Part shown: one piece after another, positions 1 to 7,494 of the stretch
Position numbering within the stretch: position 1 is the first letter of the stretch
Layout of the letters: each line of letters begins with the position of its first letter
NCBI GenBank assembly: GCA_028699715.1
Contig: JAQVUC010000003.1
Location: 1-17,474 of the forward strand
DNA length: 17,474 nt
Reading direction: 5' to 3'
DNA from: Anaerolineaceae bacterium
Lineage (GTDB): Bacteria > Chloroflexota > Anaerolineae > Anaerolineales > Anaerolineaceae
Program-made: the position numbers and the translations under genes
Notes under the pieces: generated by a model
Seen by the model: only the letters and a program-made list of their open reading frames with translations
Database searches by the model: none
What the model was told of the DNA's origin: nothing

Positions 1-59
1 TTAAGCTCGAATTATAGGAGCAAGGACCTCAAATCGAGCCCTGCTTGAAGGCTGGCCTA

Positions 60-68
60 TGTTATAAT
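60..68 (+). promoter_or_regulatory. Extended -10 promoter candidate
   Basis: The sequence TGTTATAAT is a perfect extended -10 element (TGn followed by TATAAT at 63-68). No good -35 is visible at 16-18 bp, which is usual for extended -10 promoters. Transcription would start near base 75, which is the A of an ATG. It is the only convincing promoter in front of the aminotransferase gene in this window. Confidence 0.5.
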
Positions 69-74
69 TTTTTT

Positions 75-95
75 ATGGAAACCAAGACCTACTGA
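75..95 (+). CDS. Possible leader peptide (METKTY), leaderless
   Basis: ATG at 75 opens a six-codon ORF, Met-Glu-Thr-Lys-Thr-Tyr, ending in TGA at 93-95. The predicted start site of the extended -10 promoter at 60-68 falls on this ATG, so the message would be leaderless. The ORF covers the 5' arm of the hairpin at 84-115, so a ribosome translating it could stop that hairpin forming. This is inferred from position only. Such a short ORF can arise by chance, and I recognise no known leader peptide. Confidence 0.25.
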   Translation: METKTY

Positions 96-120
96 ACTAC
101 CTTTCAGACGGTCTTTTTCT
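84..120 (+). terminator. Intrinsic terminator or attenuator before the aminotransferase gene
   Basis: AAGACC (84-89) pairs perfectly with GGTCTT (110-115). An inner stem CTGAA (92-96)/TTCAG (103-107) stacks on it across a 2x2 internal loop. A T-rich run follows (TTTTTCTTTT), as expected for a Rho-independent terminator. It lies 20 bases before the aminotransferase ribosome binding site and downstream of the promoter candidate at 60-68, so it is either the terminator of a gene left of the window or an attenuator. Confidence 0.6.
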
Positions 121-145
121 TTTAATTTTTATCTAAGGAGAGCTA

Positions 146-1474
146 ATGAATAAACTAAACTTACCCGGTCCAAAGGCCAAAGCCTTGATAGAACGTGATG
201 ACAGAATTGTTTCCCGCTCTTATCCACGGGATTATCCTTTTGTGATGGGCCACGGCAAAGGAACTGAAGTCTGGGATGTCGATGGAAATCGCTTCTTGGA
301 TTTTGCCGCTGGTATCGCGGTTGTGTCTACAGGTCACGCCAATTCAGCCGTTGTCAAGGCCATTCAGGACCAGGCAGAGCACTTTATCCATATTTCTTCT
401 GATTTTTACCATGAAGGATGGATCCGTCTTTCCGAAAAACTTGGAGAAATCGCTCCCTGGGATGGCCCTTCCCGCATCTTTGCCTGTAATTCAGGCACAG
501 AAGCTGTTGAAGCTTCGATCAAGTTAGCCCGTTTTCATACAAAAGCGACCCAATTTGTCGGTTTTTTGGGTGGTTTTCACGGCCGCACAATTGGCGCTGT
601 AACTTTCACCGCCAGCAAAGCCATGTACAAAAACGGTTTTACGCCGCTGATGAATGGCGTGGTTCATGTGCCCTTCCCCAACCCTTACCGTCCGCTTTTG
701 CAGCGCCGACCGGGTATGGGTCATGGCGAAACAGTAGTTGCCTACATCGAAGAAGAAATCATCGGGCGCTTGATCCCGCCGGACGATTTTGCTGGCATTC
801 TGATCGAGCCGATCCAGGGTGAAGGTGGTTATGTAGTGCCACCGGACGACTTCTTCCCGGCTTTGAAAACCCTTTGTGATAAGTACGGCATTGTTTTGAT
901 CGCTGATGAAGTGCAATCTGGCATGGGACGAACCGGTAAGTGGTGGGCGATCGAAAACTTTGGCATTGAGCCTGACATGATTACTTCAGCCAAAGGTTTG
1001 GCTTCGGGTATGCCGTTGGGCGCGCTGATTTCCAAGGCAGACATGATGTCCTGGCCCAGGGGCTCACACGGGAACACCTACGGCGGCAATCCGATTGCCT
1101 GTGCTGCTTCCCTGGCGACAATCGATCAAATCGAAAACGGCTACCTGGAAAACACCCGGGTGACTGGTGCCTACGCCAAAGAAGGCTTGCTGGACTTACA
1201 GAAAAAGCATAAAAGCATTGGGGATGTGCGCGGTTTTGGTTTCATGCTGGGTATTGAATTTGTGAAGGATCGTGAAAGCAAAATCCCGGCTATTGAACTG
1301 CGTGACGATGTGGTCCACTTTGCTTTCGAGAGAGGCTTGCTGCTTTTGGGTTGTGGCAAAAGTGTCATCCGCATCACACCACCGCTCTCCACCAGCAAAC
1401 AAGAAGTGGATGAAGCCCTGGCTATTCTGGACGAATCGATCCGTTTAGCAGAGGAAAAACACAAAATTTCCTAA
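146..1474 (+). CDS. Class III PLP-dependent aminotransferase (acetylornithine/GABA aminotransferase family)
   Basis: A 442-residue fold-type I PLP enzyme. Visible landmarks: SGT at 116-118, GFHGRT at 143-148, EPIQGEGG at 221-228, the PLP-pyridine aspartate D254 in ADEVQSGMGRTG, and the Schiff-base lysine K283 in SAKGLASGMP. The N-terminus (LPGPKAKALIERD) and C-terminus (LLGCGKSVIRITPP) closely resemble, from memory, the archaeal acetylornithine-aminotransferase-like group that includes broad-specificity aminotransferases and amino-acid racemases of Thermococcales. Substrate is therefore uncertain: 4-aminobutyrate, ornithine/acetylornithine, or racemisation are all possible. No arginine, lysine or GABA pathway neighbour is present to decide. 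ATG 146 has a strong AAGGAG at 135-140. It is monocistronic, with a terminator at 1491. Family is certain; specificity is not. Confidence 0.93.
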   Translation: MNKLNLPGPKAKALIERDDRIVSRSYPRDYPFVMGHGKGTEVWDVDGNRFLDFAAGIAVVSTGHANSAVVKAIQDQAEHFIHISSDFYHEGWIRLSEKLGEIAPWDGPSRIFACNSGTEAVEASIKLARFHTKATQFVGFLGGFHGRTIGAVTFTASKAMYKNGFTPLMNGVVHVPFPNPYRPLLQRRPGMGHGETVVAYIEEEIIGRLIPPDDFAGILIEPIQGEGGYVVPPDDFFPALKTLCDKYGIVLIADEVQSGMGRTGKWWAIENFGIEPDMITSAKGLASGMPLGALISKADMMSWPRGSHGNTYGGNPIACAASLATIDQIENGYLENTRVTGAYAKEGLLDLQKKHKSIGDVRGFGFMLGIEFVKDRESKIPAIELRDDVVHFAFERGLLLLGCGKSVIRITPPLSTSKQEVDEALAILDESIRLAEEKHKIS

Positions 1475-1490
1475 GAATCAAGTTAGAAAG

Positions 1491-1518
1491 ATGCCAGGAG
1501 ACTGGCATTTTTTCTTTT
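1491..1518 (+). terminator. Intrinsic terminator of the aminotransferase gene
   Basis: ATGCCAG (1491-1497) and CTGGCAT (1502-1508) form a perfect 7-bp stem with a GAGA loop, followed by T5-C-T4. It sits 16 bases after the stop codon. Its 3' arm may also serve as the -35 region of the next gene. Confidence 0.85.
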
Positions 1519-1530
1519 AACTGGCATAAT
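1502..1530 (+). promoter_or_regulatory. Promoter for a leaderless histidine kinase message
   Basis: TGGCATAAT at 1522-1530 is an extended -10 (TGn + CATAAT). CTGGCA at 1502-1507, 17 bp upstream, matches four of six bases of TTGACA. Six bases separate the -10 from the ATG at 1537, so transcription should start on or next to the start codon. No Shine-Dalgarno precedes that ATG, which agrees with leaderless translation. Confidence 0.5.
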
Positions 1531-1536
1531 TAAGCT

Positions 1537-3081
1537 ATGTTACCTGATTATCGCGTACGTCAACGGGAATACTTGCTCGAAATCTCCAGAGCCCTTACAG
1601 AAGAGTTGGACCTCAAAGCGCTGCTAACGCGCATTTTGCAAATCTCTGTAGAAATGCTGAGCGGTCATGCCGGCTTCATCGCGCTTAAGGAAGAAGACAA
1701 AGGCTGGTACCTGGCTGTCTCCAAGGGCATCCATCCCGCCTTATCAACCTACCTGGAAAATTGGTTGCGCTCTCTGCCTGAAAACTTATCGGAAGACAGT
1801 GACCATGTGCCTGAGATCAATAATATGCTCAACGATATCAGCATGGGCATGCTTTCAGGAGTGGGGCTACCGTTATTGGTGCAGAAACAGGCTATCGGAC
1901 AAATTTTTGTTTTCCGTAATTACCGGGGTGTTTTTACAACAAACGATCACAGCATCCTCAACAACTTTGCCAACCAGGCTGCCATAGCGGTCAGAAACGC
2001 CCGCTTGTATAACCAGGTCAAGGAACAGAATTTGCGCATGACGGCCTTGTTGGCTTCAGTCGCGGATGGGATCCTGATCCTCAGCCCTGATTTGGATGTG
2101 CTTAGTCTCAATAAAGCGCTGGCCAGGCTGGTCAACAGCTCTCCCTCGGCCCTGATTGGCGAAAAATATGCTGATGTTATCCAGTGGAAAGGCACGCCAA
2201 CAGGTCTGTTGTTGGAAGAGTTGACCCAAAACGACTTTCTGGGCTACGCTCCCGGTGAGATGTTTTTGGAGGGTGATTTGATCCGGCAGGGAGGGCTAGA
2301 CGCTGTTCCGGTCGCAATCACCTACGCGCCCTTATTCTCAAGCGAAGGCAAATTGCTGAACATCATCGCTTCAGTGCGGGATATCACCCGTTACCGTGAA
2401 GCGGAAGATATGAAAGACGGATTCATCTCTGTTATCACGCACGAACTGAAAACACCTATTTCCCTGATCAAAGGCTACGCGAGCACCCTCAGACGCGAGG
2501 ATGTGCAGTGGGATCCGGAAATGATCCAGGATAGTCTCCAGGTGATCGAAGACGAAGCTGACCATCTCTCGTCCATGGTGGATGATTTGCTTGACGCCAC
2601 CAAACTTCAGTCCGGTCTGGTTGTCCTCAAAAAGACGGAGTTTGACCTGAAAAATTTGGTGGAGGAACAGATCAAACGCTTTGGGGCGGAACTTGATCAT
2701 CACTCCTTGAGCGCTGATTTTCCAGATAATTTCCCCTTGGTGGTAGCTGATGAAGGCCGGGTGGCTCAGCTTCTTTCAAATCTGATCACCAATTCCCTGA
2801 AGTATTCTCAGAACGGAGAAATCAGGATCGCCGGTCGTGAGCTTGACCATCAGGTTCAGGTTTGTGTCAGCGACCAGGGCAAAGGCTTTGACCCCAAAGA
2901 TATTCCCTTTGTTTTTGACCGCTTCTACCGCTCAGAAAAGGACGCAAAATCAGTCAAAGGCACTGGGCTGGGCTTGTATTTGTGCAAGTCGATCGTTTTG
3001 GCACATGGGGGAAACATCTGGATCGATGAAGACTACCGTCAGGGAGCGAAAATTTGTTTTAGCCTGCCCCTTGATTCCTGA
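1537..3081 (+). CDS. Soluble sensor histidine kinase (GAF-PAS-HisKA-HATPase)
   Basis: A 514-residue kinase with no membrane segment, so it senses a cytoplasmic signal. Order: short N-terminal helix, GAF domain about 20-155, PAS domain about 165-285 ending in the typical SVRDITRYREAE linker, HisKA with phosphoacceptor H302 in ITHELKTP, then the ATPase domain with N box (N415, N419), G1 DQGKG (446-450), F box FVFDRFYRS (458-466) and G2 GTGLGL (475-480). All catalytic boxes look intact, so it should autophosphorylate. No response regulator is in the window, making it an orphan here. birA starts 8 bases after its stop codon, so the two are probably cotranscribed. ATG 1537 has no ribosome binding site and lies 6 bases after a -10 box. 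The ligand of the GAF/PAS domains cannot be read from sequence. Confidence 0.95.
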   Translation: MLPDYRVRQREYLLEISRALTEELDLKALLTRILQISVEMLSGHAGFIALKEEDKGWYLAVSKGIHPALSTYLENWLRSLPENLSEDSDHVPEINNMLNDISMGMLSGVGLPLLVQKQAIGQIFVFRNYRGVFTTNDHSILNNFANQAAIAVRNARLYNQVKEQNLRMTALLASVADGILILSPDLDVLSLNKALARLVNSSPSALIGEKYADVIQWKGTPTGLLLEELTQNDFLGYAPGEMFLEGDLIRQGGLDAVPVAITYAPLFSSEGKLLNIIASVRDITRYREAEDMKDGFISVITHELKTPISLIKGYASTLRREDVQWDPEMIQDSLQVIEDEADHLSSMVDDLLDATKLQSGLVVLKKTEFDLKNLVEEQIKRFGAELDHHSLSADFPDNFPLVVADEGRVAQLLSNLITNSLKYSQNGEIRIAGRELDHQVQVCVSDQGKGFDPKDIPFVFDRFYRSEKDAKSVKGTGLGLYLCKSIVLAHGGNIWIDEDYRQGAKICFSLPLDS

Positions 3082-3089
3082 TATCGCCT

Positions 3090-3905
3090 ATGAATATTGA
3101 ACACAAAATAAAACAGGGAAAATGGATCGAGCTGGCCGGCTGGCGGGTATTGGTTTTTGACGAAACCGGCTCCACCAACGATGACAGTTTGGCATTGGCT
3201 GATTCTATTGAGGGGGAATTCGTGGTCTGGGCCAGGCATCAGACTGCCGGAAAGGGCAGAGAAGACCGCCAATGGCATGACAGCCCCGGAAGTTCGCTGA
3301 CCTTCTCGGTGCTTTTGCGCCCTGCCCCTGAAGAGAGCGGACATCTGAGCCGTTTTACTGCCCTGGCAGCGCTGGCATTGTGCGACCTTTTGGAACACGC
3401 CTTTCAGTTGCAGGCAGAAATCAAATGGCCAAATGACGTTCTGATCCATAGAAAGAAAGTCTGCGGAATTTTAAGTGAAATTCGCTGGAAAGGCACACTG
3501 CCTCAAGCTTTGGTTATCGGGATTGGGATCAACCTGCGCGATGCGGCTTTTGAACAGGTCAGTGACTTGAGATTCCCGGCCACCAGTTTTGAAGCGGAAG
3601 GCTTTGCTGAGCTGGACAGCTTGACCTTTTTGGAAGGGCTGCTTTTTTCGCTTGACCAACGCAGGGAAAAACTTCCCAGTGATGACTTTATCCAGGATTG
3701 GAATGAGCGTTTGGCTTTCAAGGATGAATTTGTCCCCATTAAACAATATCAGGGTAAAACAGAAATGCTTTGCCCTGAAAGAATCAATCTGGACGGTTCT
3801 CTTACCGTTCAAGACCGCTTGGGGAAGAAATTTCAACTTCAGTCAGCTGAATTTTCCGCATCATCGTCCCCGGCAGGGGACTCTTCATCGATTTCTTCCT
3901 CTTGA
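3090..3905 (+). CDS. birA: Biotin--[acetyl-CoA-carboxylase] ligase (monofunctional BirA)
   Basis: Joins biotin via biotinyl-5'-AMP to the biotin carboxyl carrier lysine of acetyl-CoA carboxylase or related enzymes. At 271 residues it lacks the N-terminal helix-turn-helix of E. coli BirA (about 320 residues), so it should not be a repressor. Landmarks: DETGSTND (24-31), the biotinyl-AMP loop [10 protein letters not shown] (53-62), KWPNDV (112-117), KKVCGILSE (122-130), GIGIN (144-148) and an SH3-like C-terminal part from about 208. The last 16 residues are a serine-rich tail outside the fold, produced by the region that is antisense to the acidic tail of gyrA. It follows the kinase by 8 bases and has no Shine-Dalgarno, so it probably depends on translational coupling. 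No in-frame alternative start fits better. Confidence 0.93.
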   Translation: MNIEHKIKQGKWIELAGWRVLVFDETGSTNDDSLALADSIEGEFVVWARHQTAGKGREDRQWHDSPGSSLTFSVLLRPAPEESGHLSRFTALAALALCDLLEHAFQLQAEIKWPNDVLIHRKKVCGILSEIRWKGTLPQALVIGIGINLRDAAFEQVSDLRFPATSFEAEGFAELDSLTFLEGLLFSLDQRREKLPSDDFIQDWNERLAFKDEFVPIKQYQGKTEMLCPERINLDGSLTVQDRLGKKFQLQSAEFSASSSPAGDSSSISSS

Positions 3906-6505
3906 GTATCATCCGAACCCTCATCCTGAGGCTCATCAGCATCAGGCGTTTCTGCCTGCGTGATTTCAAGCTCTTCAGCCAAGGCTGATTCGCGGGCTTG
4001 CTGGGCAGCTTCCACTTCATCAGCAGAAATCCGGGCTAAGGCTGCCAAACTATCACCTTCATCAATATCGATCACCTTTACACCCTGGGTTGCCCGGCCT
4101 TGGATGGAAATGTCAGCAACTTTGGTGCGTAGCACGATTCCTGCTTTGGTGATGATGGTGACATCCTCATTTTCGAGGATAACGCGGGCTTCGGCCAGAT
4201 CGCCAATTCCATCCCGGGCTTCCTGGCTGATGGTGGTTACACCCAAGGTCGCGCGTGATTTGGGCAGGTATTCATCCAGGGGCGTACGTTTACCCTGACC
4301 CTTTTCAGTGACGACCAGGAGGTAACCATCAGGTTCAACCACGTCCATTGAAATGACTTTGTCATCGCCGCGCAGGCGAATGCCAGTGACGCCCATGGTC
4401 GTGCGTCCGGTTGGGCGCACCTCATTTTCATCAAAACGCAGGGCTTTGCCGTGTCGCGTGACCAAAAGCAGATCATCTTTACCACTGGTAATTCGGACCC
4501 AACCCAATTCGTCATCATCGTTCAGGCGGATAGCGATCAGTCCGGATGGGCGTACATGGTCAAAATCTGACATGGGTACGCGCTTGACACGACCCTTGCG
4601 CGTGGCCATGGCACAGTACTTGGCCTGGCTAAAATCTTCCACCGCCAAAACGGCCGTGACAGTCTCTTCCGGTTCCAGGTTGATGATGTTGACCAAGGGA
4701 ATACCGCGACCCTGGCGGGATTCTTCCGGCAGTTCGAAAACGCGTTCAGAATAAACCTTACCTTTGTCGGTAAAGAAAAGGATGGTATCCAGCGTGTTGG
4801 CGCGCGTGAAGAAATTAACTTCATCCTCTCCGCGCATGCTCTGACCAATCACTCCGCGACCGCCCCGTCCCTGACGGCGATAAGCCGCATCAGAAACCCG
4901 TTTGATATAGCCGCGATTGGTGATGGAAATGAAGACCGGCTCATCCTGGATCAGCGATTCATCCGAGAGATCCATGTCTGCGTCTGGCGCAAGGTGCGTA
5001 CGGCGTTCGTCACCGTATTTGTCCGCAATTTCATTCAAATCTGTGCGGATGATTTCAAGGATCTTGTGAGGATTGCCTAATAAATCTTCCAATTCGGTGA
5101 TCAGTTTCAGCAAGTCCTGATATTCATCCTCAATCTTTTGGCGTTCCAGCGCGGCTAAACGGCGTAGCTGCATGTCCAGGATCGCCTGAGCTTGCACATC
5201 GGTCAGGTCAAAGCGTTCCATCAAGCGCGTCTTGGCGATGTCAGCGTCTGCTGACTCACGGATGGTTTTGATGACAGCGTCGAGATTAGCGATGGCGATA
5301 AGCAAACCATCCAGGATGTGGGCGCGTCTCTTGGCCTTATCCAAATTGAAGAGTGTGCGCCGTGTAATGACAACCTGGCGGTGTTCCAAATAGAGCTGCA
5401 ATGCCCGCTTAAGCGTCAGCATACGCGGTTCTTGATTGACCAAGGCCAATAGCTGCACACCAAAAGTTGATTGTAAGGGCGTGTACTTGTAAAGCTGGTT
5501 GAGCACTTTTTTAGGTTGAGTGCTGCGCTTCAGTTCGATTACGATGCGCATGCCATTGCGGTCCGATTCATCGCGCATATCTGAAATTGAGTCGATCCGG
5601 CCCTCGCGGTGTAACTCCGCGATGCGCTCGATCAAACTGGTTTTATTCAGTTGATAAGGGATTTCGTGGATAATGATGGCAAAGCGACCTTCTCGAATTT
5701 CTTCGATGATGGCTTTCCCACGCATGGTCAGAAGACCACGGCCGGTGCTGTAAGCCTGGCGGATGCCTTCGTTGCCGACAATGATGCCGCCGGTGGGGAA
5801 GTCTGGTCCGGGGACGTGCTGCATCAATTCTTCAACACTGACCTCATCAATTTCATCAAAGCGATCGATCAGTAAATTGAGCGCGTTGACTAACTCGCGC
5901 AGGTTGTGAGGGGGGATGTTGGTGGCCATACCAACGGCGATACCGTTGGAGCCATTCATTAACAAAGTCGGCACACGAGCCGGCAAAACCTCAGGTTCTT
6001 GCAGCGAGCCGTCAAAGTTGTCAACAAAATCGACCGTATCTTTGTCAAGATCGGCCAGTAACTCATCAGAGATTTTTGCCAACCGGGCTTCAGTGTAACG
6101 CATGGCCGCGGGTGAATCACCATCCACCGAGCCAAAGTTGCCCTGACCCTGCACCAGCATGTAGCGCATGGAAAAATCCTGGGCCATGCGTGCCATGGAA
6201 TCGTAAACGGCTGAGTCTCCATGGGGGTGGTACTTGCCCAAAACTTCGCCGACTATGCGGGCAGATTTCTTGTAGGGCGTGTTGGCGCGGATGCCCATGT
6301 CTTCCATGGCATAAAGGATGCGCCGGTGCACGGGTTTAAGCCCGTCACGCACATCCGGCAGAGCGCGGGCGACGATCACGCTCATGGCGTAATCAAGATA
6401 AGCCGTGCGCATTTGCTCGTCGATCCCGACAGTTTTCAGTCCGGTTTCCGGGCTGATGATTCTCGGTTCTTCCGGTATTTCAGTAGTTTCGGTTTCTTCA
6501 GTCAT
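3839..6505 (-). CDS. gyrA: DNA gyrase subunit A
   Basis: Breakage-reunion subunit of the type IIA topoisomerase that introduces negative supercoils. At 888 residues it is of usual length. The winged-helix/tower domain carries the catalytic tyrosine Y137 in [10 protein letters not shown]. Residues matching E. coli S83 and D87 are S98 and D102 in [10 protein letters not shown], so the quinolone-determining region looks wild type. The C-terminal pinwheel has a GyrA box QGRGGRG at 545-551, which marks gyrase rather than topoisomerase IV. The final 42 residues (847-888) are strongly acidic, resembling the regulatory acidic tail of some GyrA proteins. The last 67 bp overlap birA tail-to-tail. The start is preceded by no recognisable Shine-Dalgarno. 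A consensus promoter lies at 6557-6585. gyrB is not in the window. Confidence 0.98.
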   Translation of the reverse strand: MTEETETTEIPEEPRIISPETGLKTVGIDEQMRTAYLDYAMSVIVARALPDVRDGLKPVHRRILYAMEDMGIRANTPYKKSARIVGEVLGKYHPHGDSAVYDSMARMAQDFSMRYMLVQGQGNFGSVDGDSPAAMRYTEARLAKISDELLADLDKDTVDFVDNFDGSLQEPEVLPARVPTLLMNGSNGIAVGMATNIPPHNLRELVNALNLLIDRFDEIDEVSVEELMQHVPGPDFPTGGIIVGNEGIRQAYSTGRGLLTMRGKAIIEEIREGRFAIIIHEIPYQLNKTSLIERIAELHREGRIDSISDMRDESDRNGMRIVIELKRSTQPKKVLNQLYKYTPLQSTFGVQLLALVNQEPRMLTLKRALQLYLEHRQVVITRRTLFNLDKAKRRAHILDGLLIAIANLDAVIKTIRESADADIAKTRLMERFDLTDVQAQAILDMQLRRLAALERQKIEDEYQDLLKLITELEDLLGNPHKILEIIRTDLNEIADKYGDERRTHLAPDADMDLSDESLIQDEPVFISITNRGYIKRVSDAAYRRQGRGGRGVIGQSMRGEDEVNFFTRANTLDTILFFTDKGKVYSERVFELPEESRQGRGIPLVNIINLEPEETVTAVLAVEDFSQAKYCAMATRKGRVKRVPMSDFDHVRPSGLIAIRLNDDDELGWVRITSGKDDLLLVTRHGKALRFDENEVRPTGRTTMGVTGIRLRGDDKVISMDVVEPDGYLLVVTEKGQGKRTPLDEYLPKSRATLGVTTISQEARDGIGDLAEARVILENEDVTIITKAGIVLRTKVADISIQGRATQGVKVIDIDEGDSLAALARISADEVEAAQQARESALAEELEITQAETPDADEPQDEGSDDTQEEEIDEESPAGDDDAENSAD

Positions 6506-6515
6506 ACTTGCTTTC

Positions 6516-6613
6516 AGCCAAAAAAAGGCATTTTTTCTAATTTTCGTAACCTTACTATTATACCTGATTCAGACGGAAATATCAAAAAACGCCCTGTAAG
6601 CCAAAAAAAGGCA
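6516..6613. repeat. Pair of identical 15-bp GCC-A7-GGC elements bracketing the gyrA promoter
   Basis: AGCCAAAAAAAGGCA occurs at 6516-6530 and again at 6599-6613. The copies are in the same orientation and exactly 83 bp apart. Each is a short inverted repeat (GCC/GGC) around an A7 tract. One lies in the gyrA 5' leader and the other just upstream of the -35. Their spacing is close to eight helical turns. Seen directly; function inferred. Confidence 0.8.
6557..6585 (-). promoter_or_regulatory. gyrA promoter
   Basis: On the minus strand TTGATA (6585-6580) and a perfect TATAAT (6562-6557) are separated by 17 bp. The start site is predicted near 6550, giving a leader of about 45 bases. This is a strong sigma-70-type match. 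Confidence 0.8.
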
Positions 6614-6636
6614 CAAAATTCGAAAAATCATATTAA

Positions 6637-6663
6637 CAAAAGAAAAGCCCGTGTTAACGGGCT
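6637..6663 (-). terminator. Intrinsic terminator of the FHA gene
   Basis: Read on the minus strand, AGCCCG (6663-6658) pairs with CGGGCT (6651-6646) around a 6-base loop and is followed by TTTCTTTTG. It lies 23 bases after the FHA stop codon and separates that transcript from gyrA. Confidence 0.8.
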
Positions 6664-6686
6664 ATGTTAAATTGAAATTGCTGGGA

Positions 6687-7280
6687 TCAGGGGCCTGCGA
6701 TACAGCCTGGCAGCTGATTAAAGGACAAGAAACACCACCAGGAAGTGGGCATAAAGGTCAGTACCAAACCAACGATGATCAGGATGATCAGCAGGATCAA
6801 TAAGAAGTTAAGAAACCAGGGTTTCTTGCTGCTTTTGACCGGCGTCGGCTCAGGAGCCAGCGGGCGTTGGGGTACCGGCTGTTCGACCGCCTGGTAGACC
6901 GGTTCAGCTCTTACTGGTTCCGGTTCTGTGAGCGGTGCTCCATATGTTGGAGTGAATGTGGCGGCTTGTTCAGCGCCTTCCCATTCAAAGCTCATCACCG
7001 TGTTTTCAGCCAGGGTAATCAGGTCTCCGTTTTGCAGCCGTTTGGGTGAGCTCAGACGGACACCATTCAAGAAGGTCCCATTGGTTGAGCCCAGATCTTC
7101 GATATAGACACCGTCGTTTTTGACGATGAAGCGAGCATGTCGGCGGGAGATTTCAGCATCAGGTACAGGGACATCATTGGCCAGATCACGACCGATGCTT
7201 ACTTCGTCTTTGTCCAGATAATAACTGGAACCAGGGATAGGACCTGAGCGCATAACGATTTGGGGTTTTGTATCAGCCAT
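6687..7280 (-). CDS. FHA-domain protein with C-terminal membrane anchor
   Basis: A 197-residue protein that probably binds phosphothreonine partners at the cytoplasmic face of the membrane. The FHA domain covers about 8-98, with GR at 30-31, SRRHA at 45-49 and LGSTNGTFLNG at 63-73, so the phosphopeptide-binding residues are present. A Pro/Glu-rich linker (about 105-150) leads to a Lys-bearing stretch and one hydrophobic helix at about 154-176. A short tail of about 20 residues with two Trp and two Cys follows. This layout means a cytoplasmic FHA with a tail anchor. ATG 7280 has AGGAG six bases upstream. No Ser/Thr kinase is in the window. It is divergent from yvcK, whose relatives in other phyla are Ser/Thr-kinase substrates, so a link is possible but unproven. 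Confidence 0.9.
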   Translation of the reverse strand: MADTKPQIVMRSGPIPGSSYYLDKDEVSIGRDLANDVPVPDAEISRRHARFIVKNDGVYIEDLGSTNGTFLNGVRLSSPKRLQNGDLITLAENTVMSFEWEGAEQAATFTPTYGAPLTEPEPVRAEPVYQAVEQPVPQRPLAPEPTPVKSSKKPWFLNFLLILLIILIIVGLVLTFMPTSWWCFLSFNQLPGCIAGP

Positions 7281-7316
7281 GTTTACTCCTGGATTCTACT
7301 TGTACAATATTAATTA

Positions 7317-7345
7317 AGTGTACTGATTTTTAATCAATATGTCAA
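7317..7345 (-). promoter_or_regulatory. FHA gene promoter with a palindrome in its spacer
   Basis: On the minus strand TTGACA (7345-7340) is followed after 17 bp by TACACT (7322-7317). The spacer contains the inverted repeat TGATT-TTT-AATCA (7324-7336), which could be an operator. The predicted start gives a leader of about 30 bases with a good ribosome binding site. Confidence 0.7.
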
Positions 7346-7455
7346 TTTTACCTCAAGCCTGAGGAGTTGGCGGTGTCAGTAAGATCTGAGGTTTTATCCC
7401 GATAACCTTAAAGCAGCGAATTGGTTAACAAACCGGTCCTTTAGGTCTGATTTCG

Positions 7456-7484
7456 TTGACGTCTGAAAAAAACCCTGCTATCAT
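7456..7484 (+). promoter_or_regulatory. yvcK promoter
   Basis: TTGACG (7456-7461) and TATCAT (7479-7484) are spaced by 17 bp. Transcription should start near 7491, within a few bases of the ATG at 7495. The TTG at 7456, which could be mistaken for an upstream start codon, is therefore better explained as part of the -35 box. Confidence 0.6.
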
Positions 7485-7494
7485 CAAAATTAAT

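Noticed and set aside
1..40. GCTCGA/TCGAGC inverted repeat and a minus-strand TATAAT at the left edge, considered as the end of a tRNA or a divergent promoter
   Set aside because: No T-arm, acceptor stem or CCA is present, no -35 fits at 16-18 bp, and the upstream context is outside the window.
524..916. Minus-strand frame of 130 codons inside the aminotransferase gene, and similar frames inside gyrA, pgk and pheS
   Set aside because: They lie wholly within strongly conserved genes, have no ribosome binding site or recognisable motif, and look like codon-bias shadows.
3039..3449. Minus-strand 136-codon frame across the kinase-birA junction
   Set aside because: It is antisense to two conserved genes with no start signal and no family resemblance.
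6195..6230. Possible quinolone-resistance substitutions in gyrA
   Set aside because: The positions equal to E. coli S83 and D87 are Ser and Asp, the wild-type residues.
7456..7494. TTG start giving yvcK 13 more residues
   Set aside because: The TTG is the first part of a TTGACG -35 with a matching -10 at 17 bp; the ATG at 7495 fits better.
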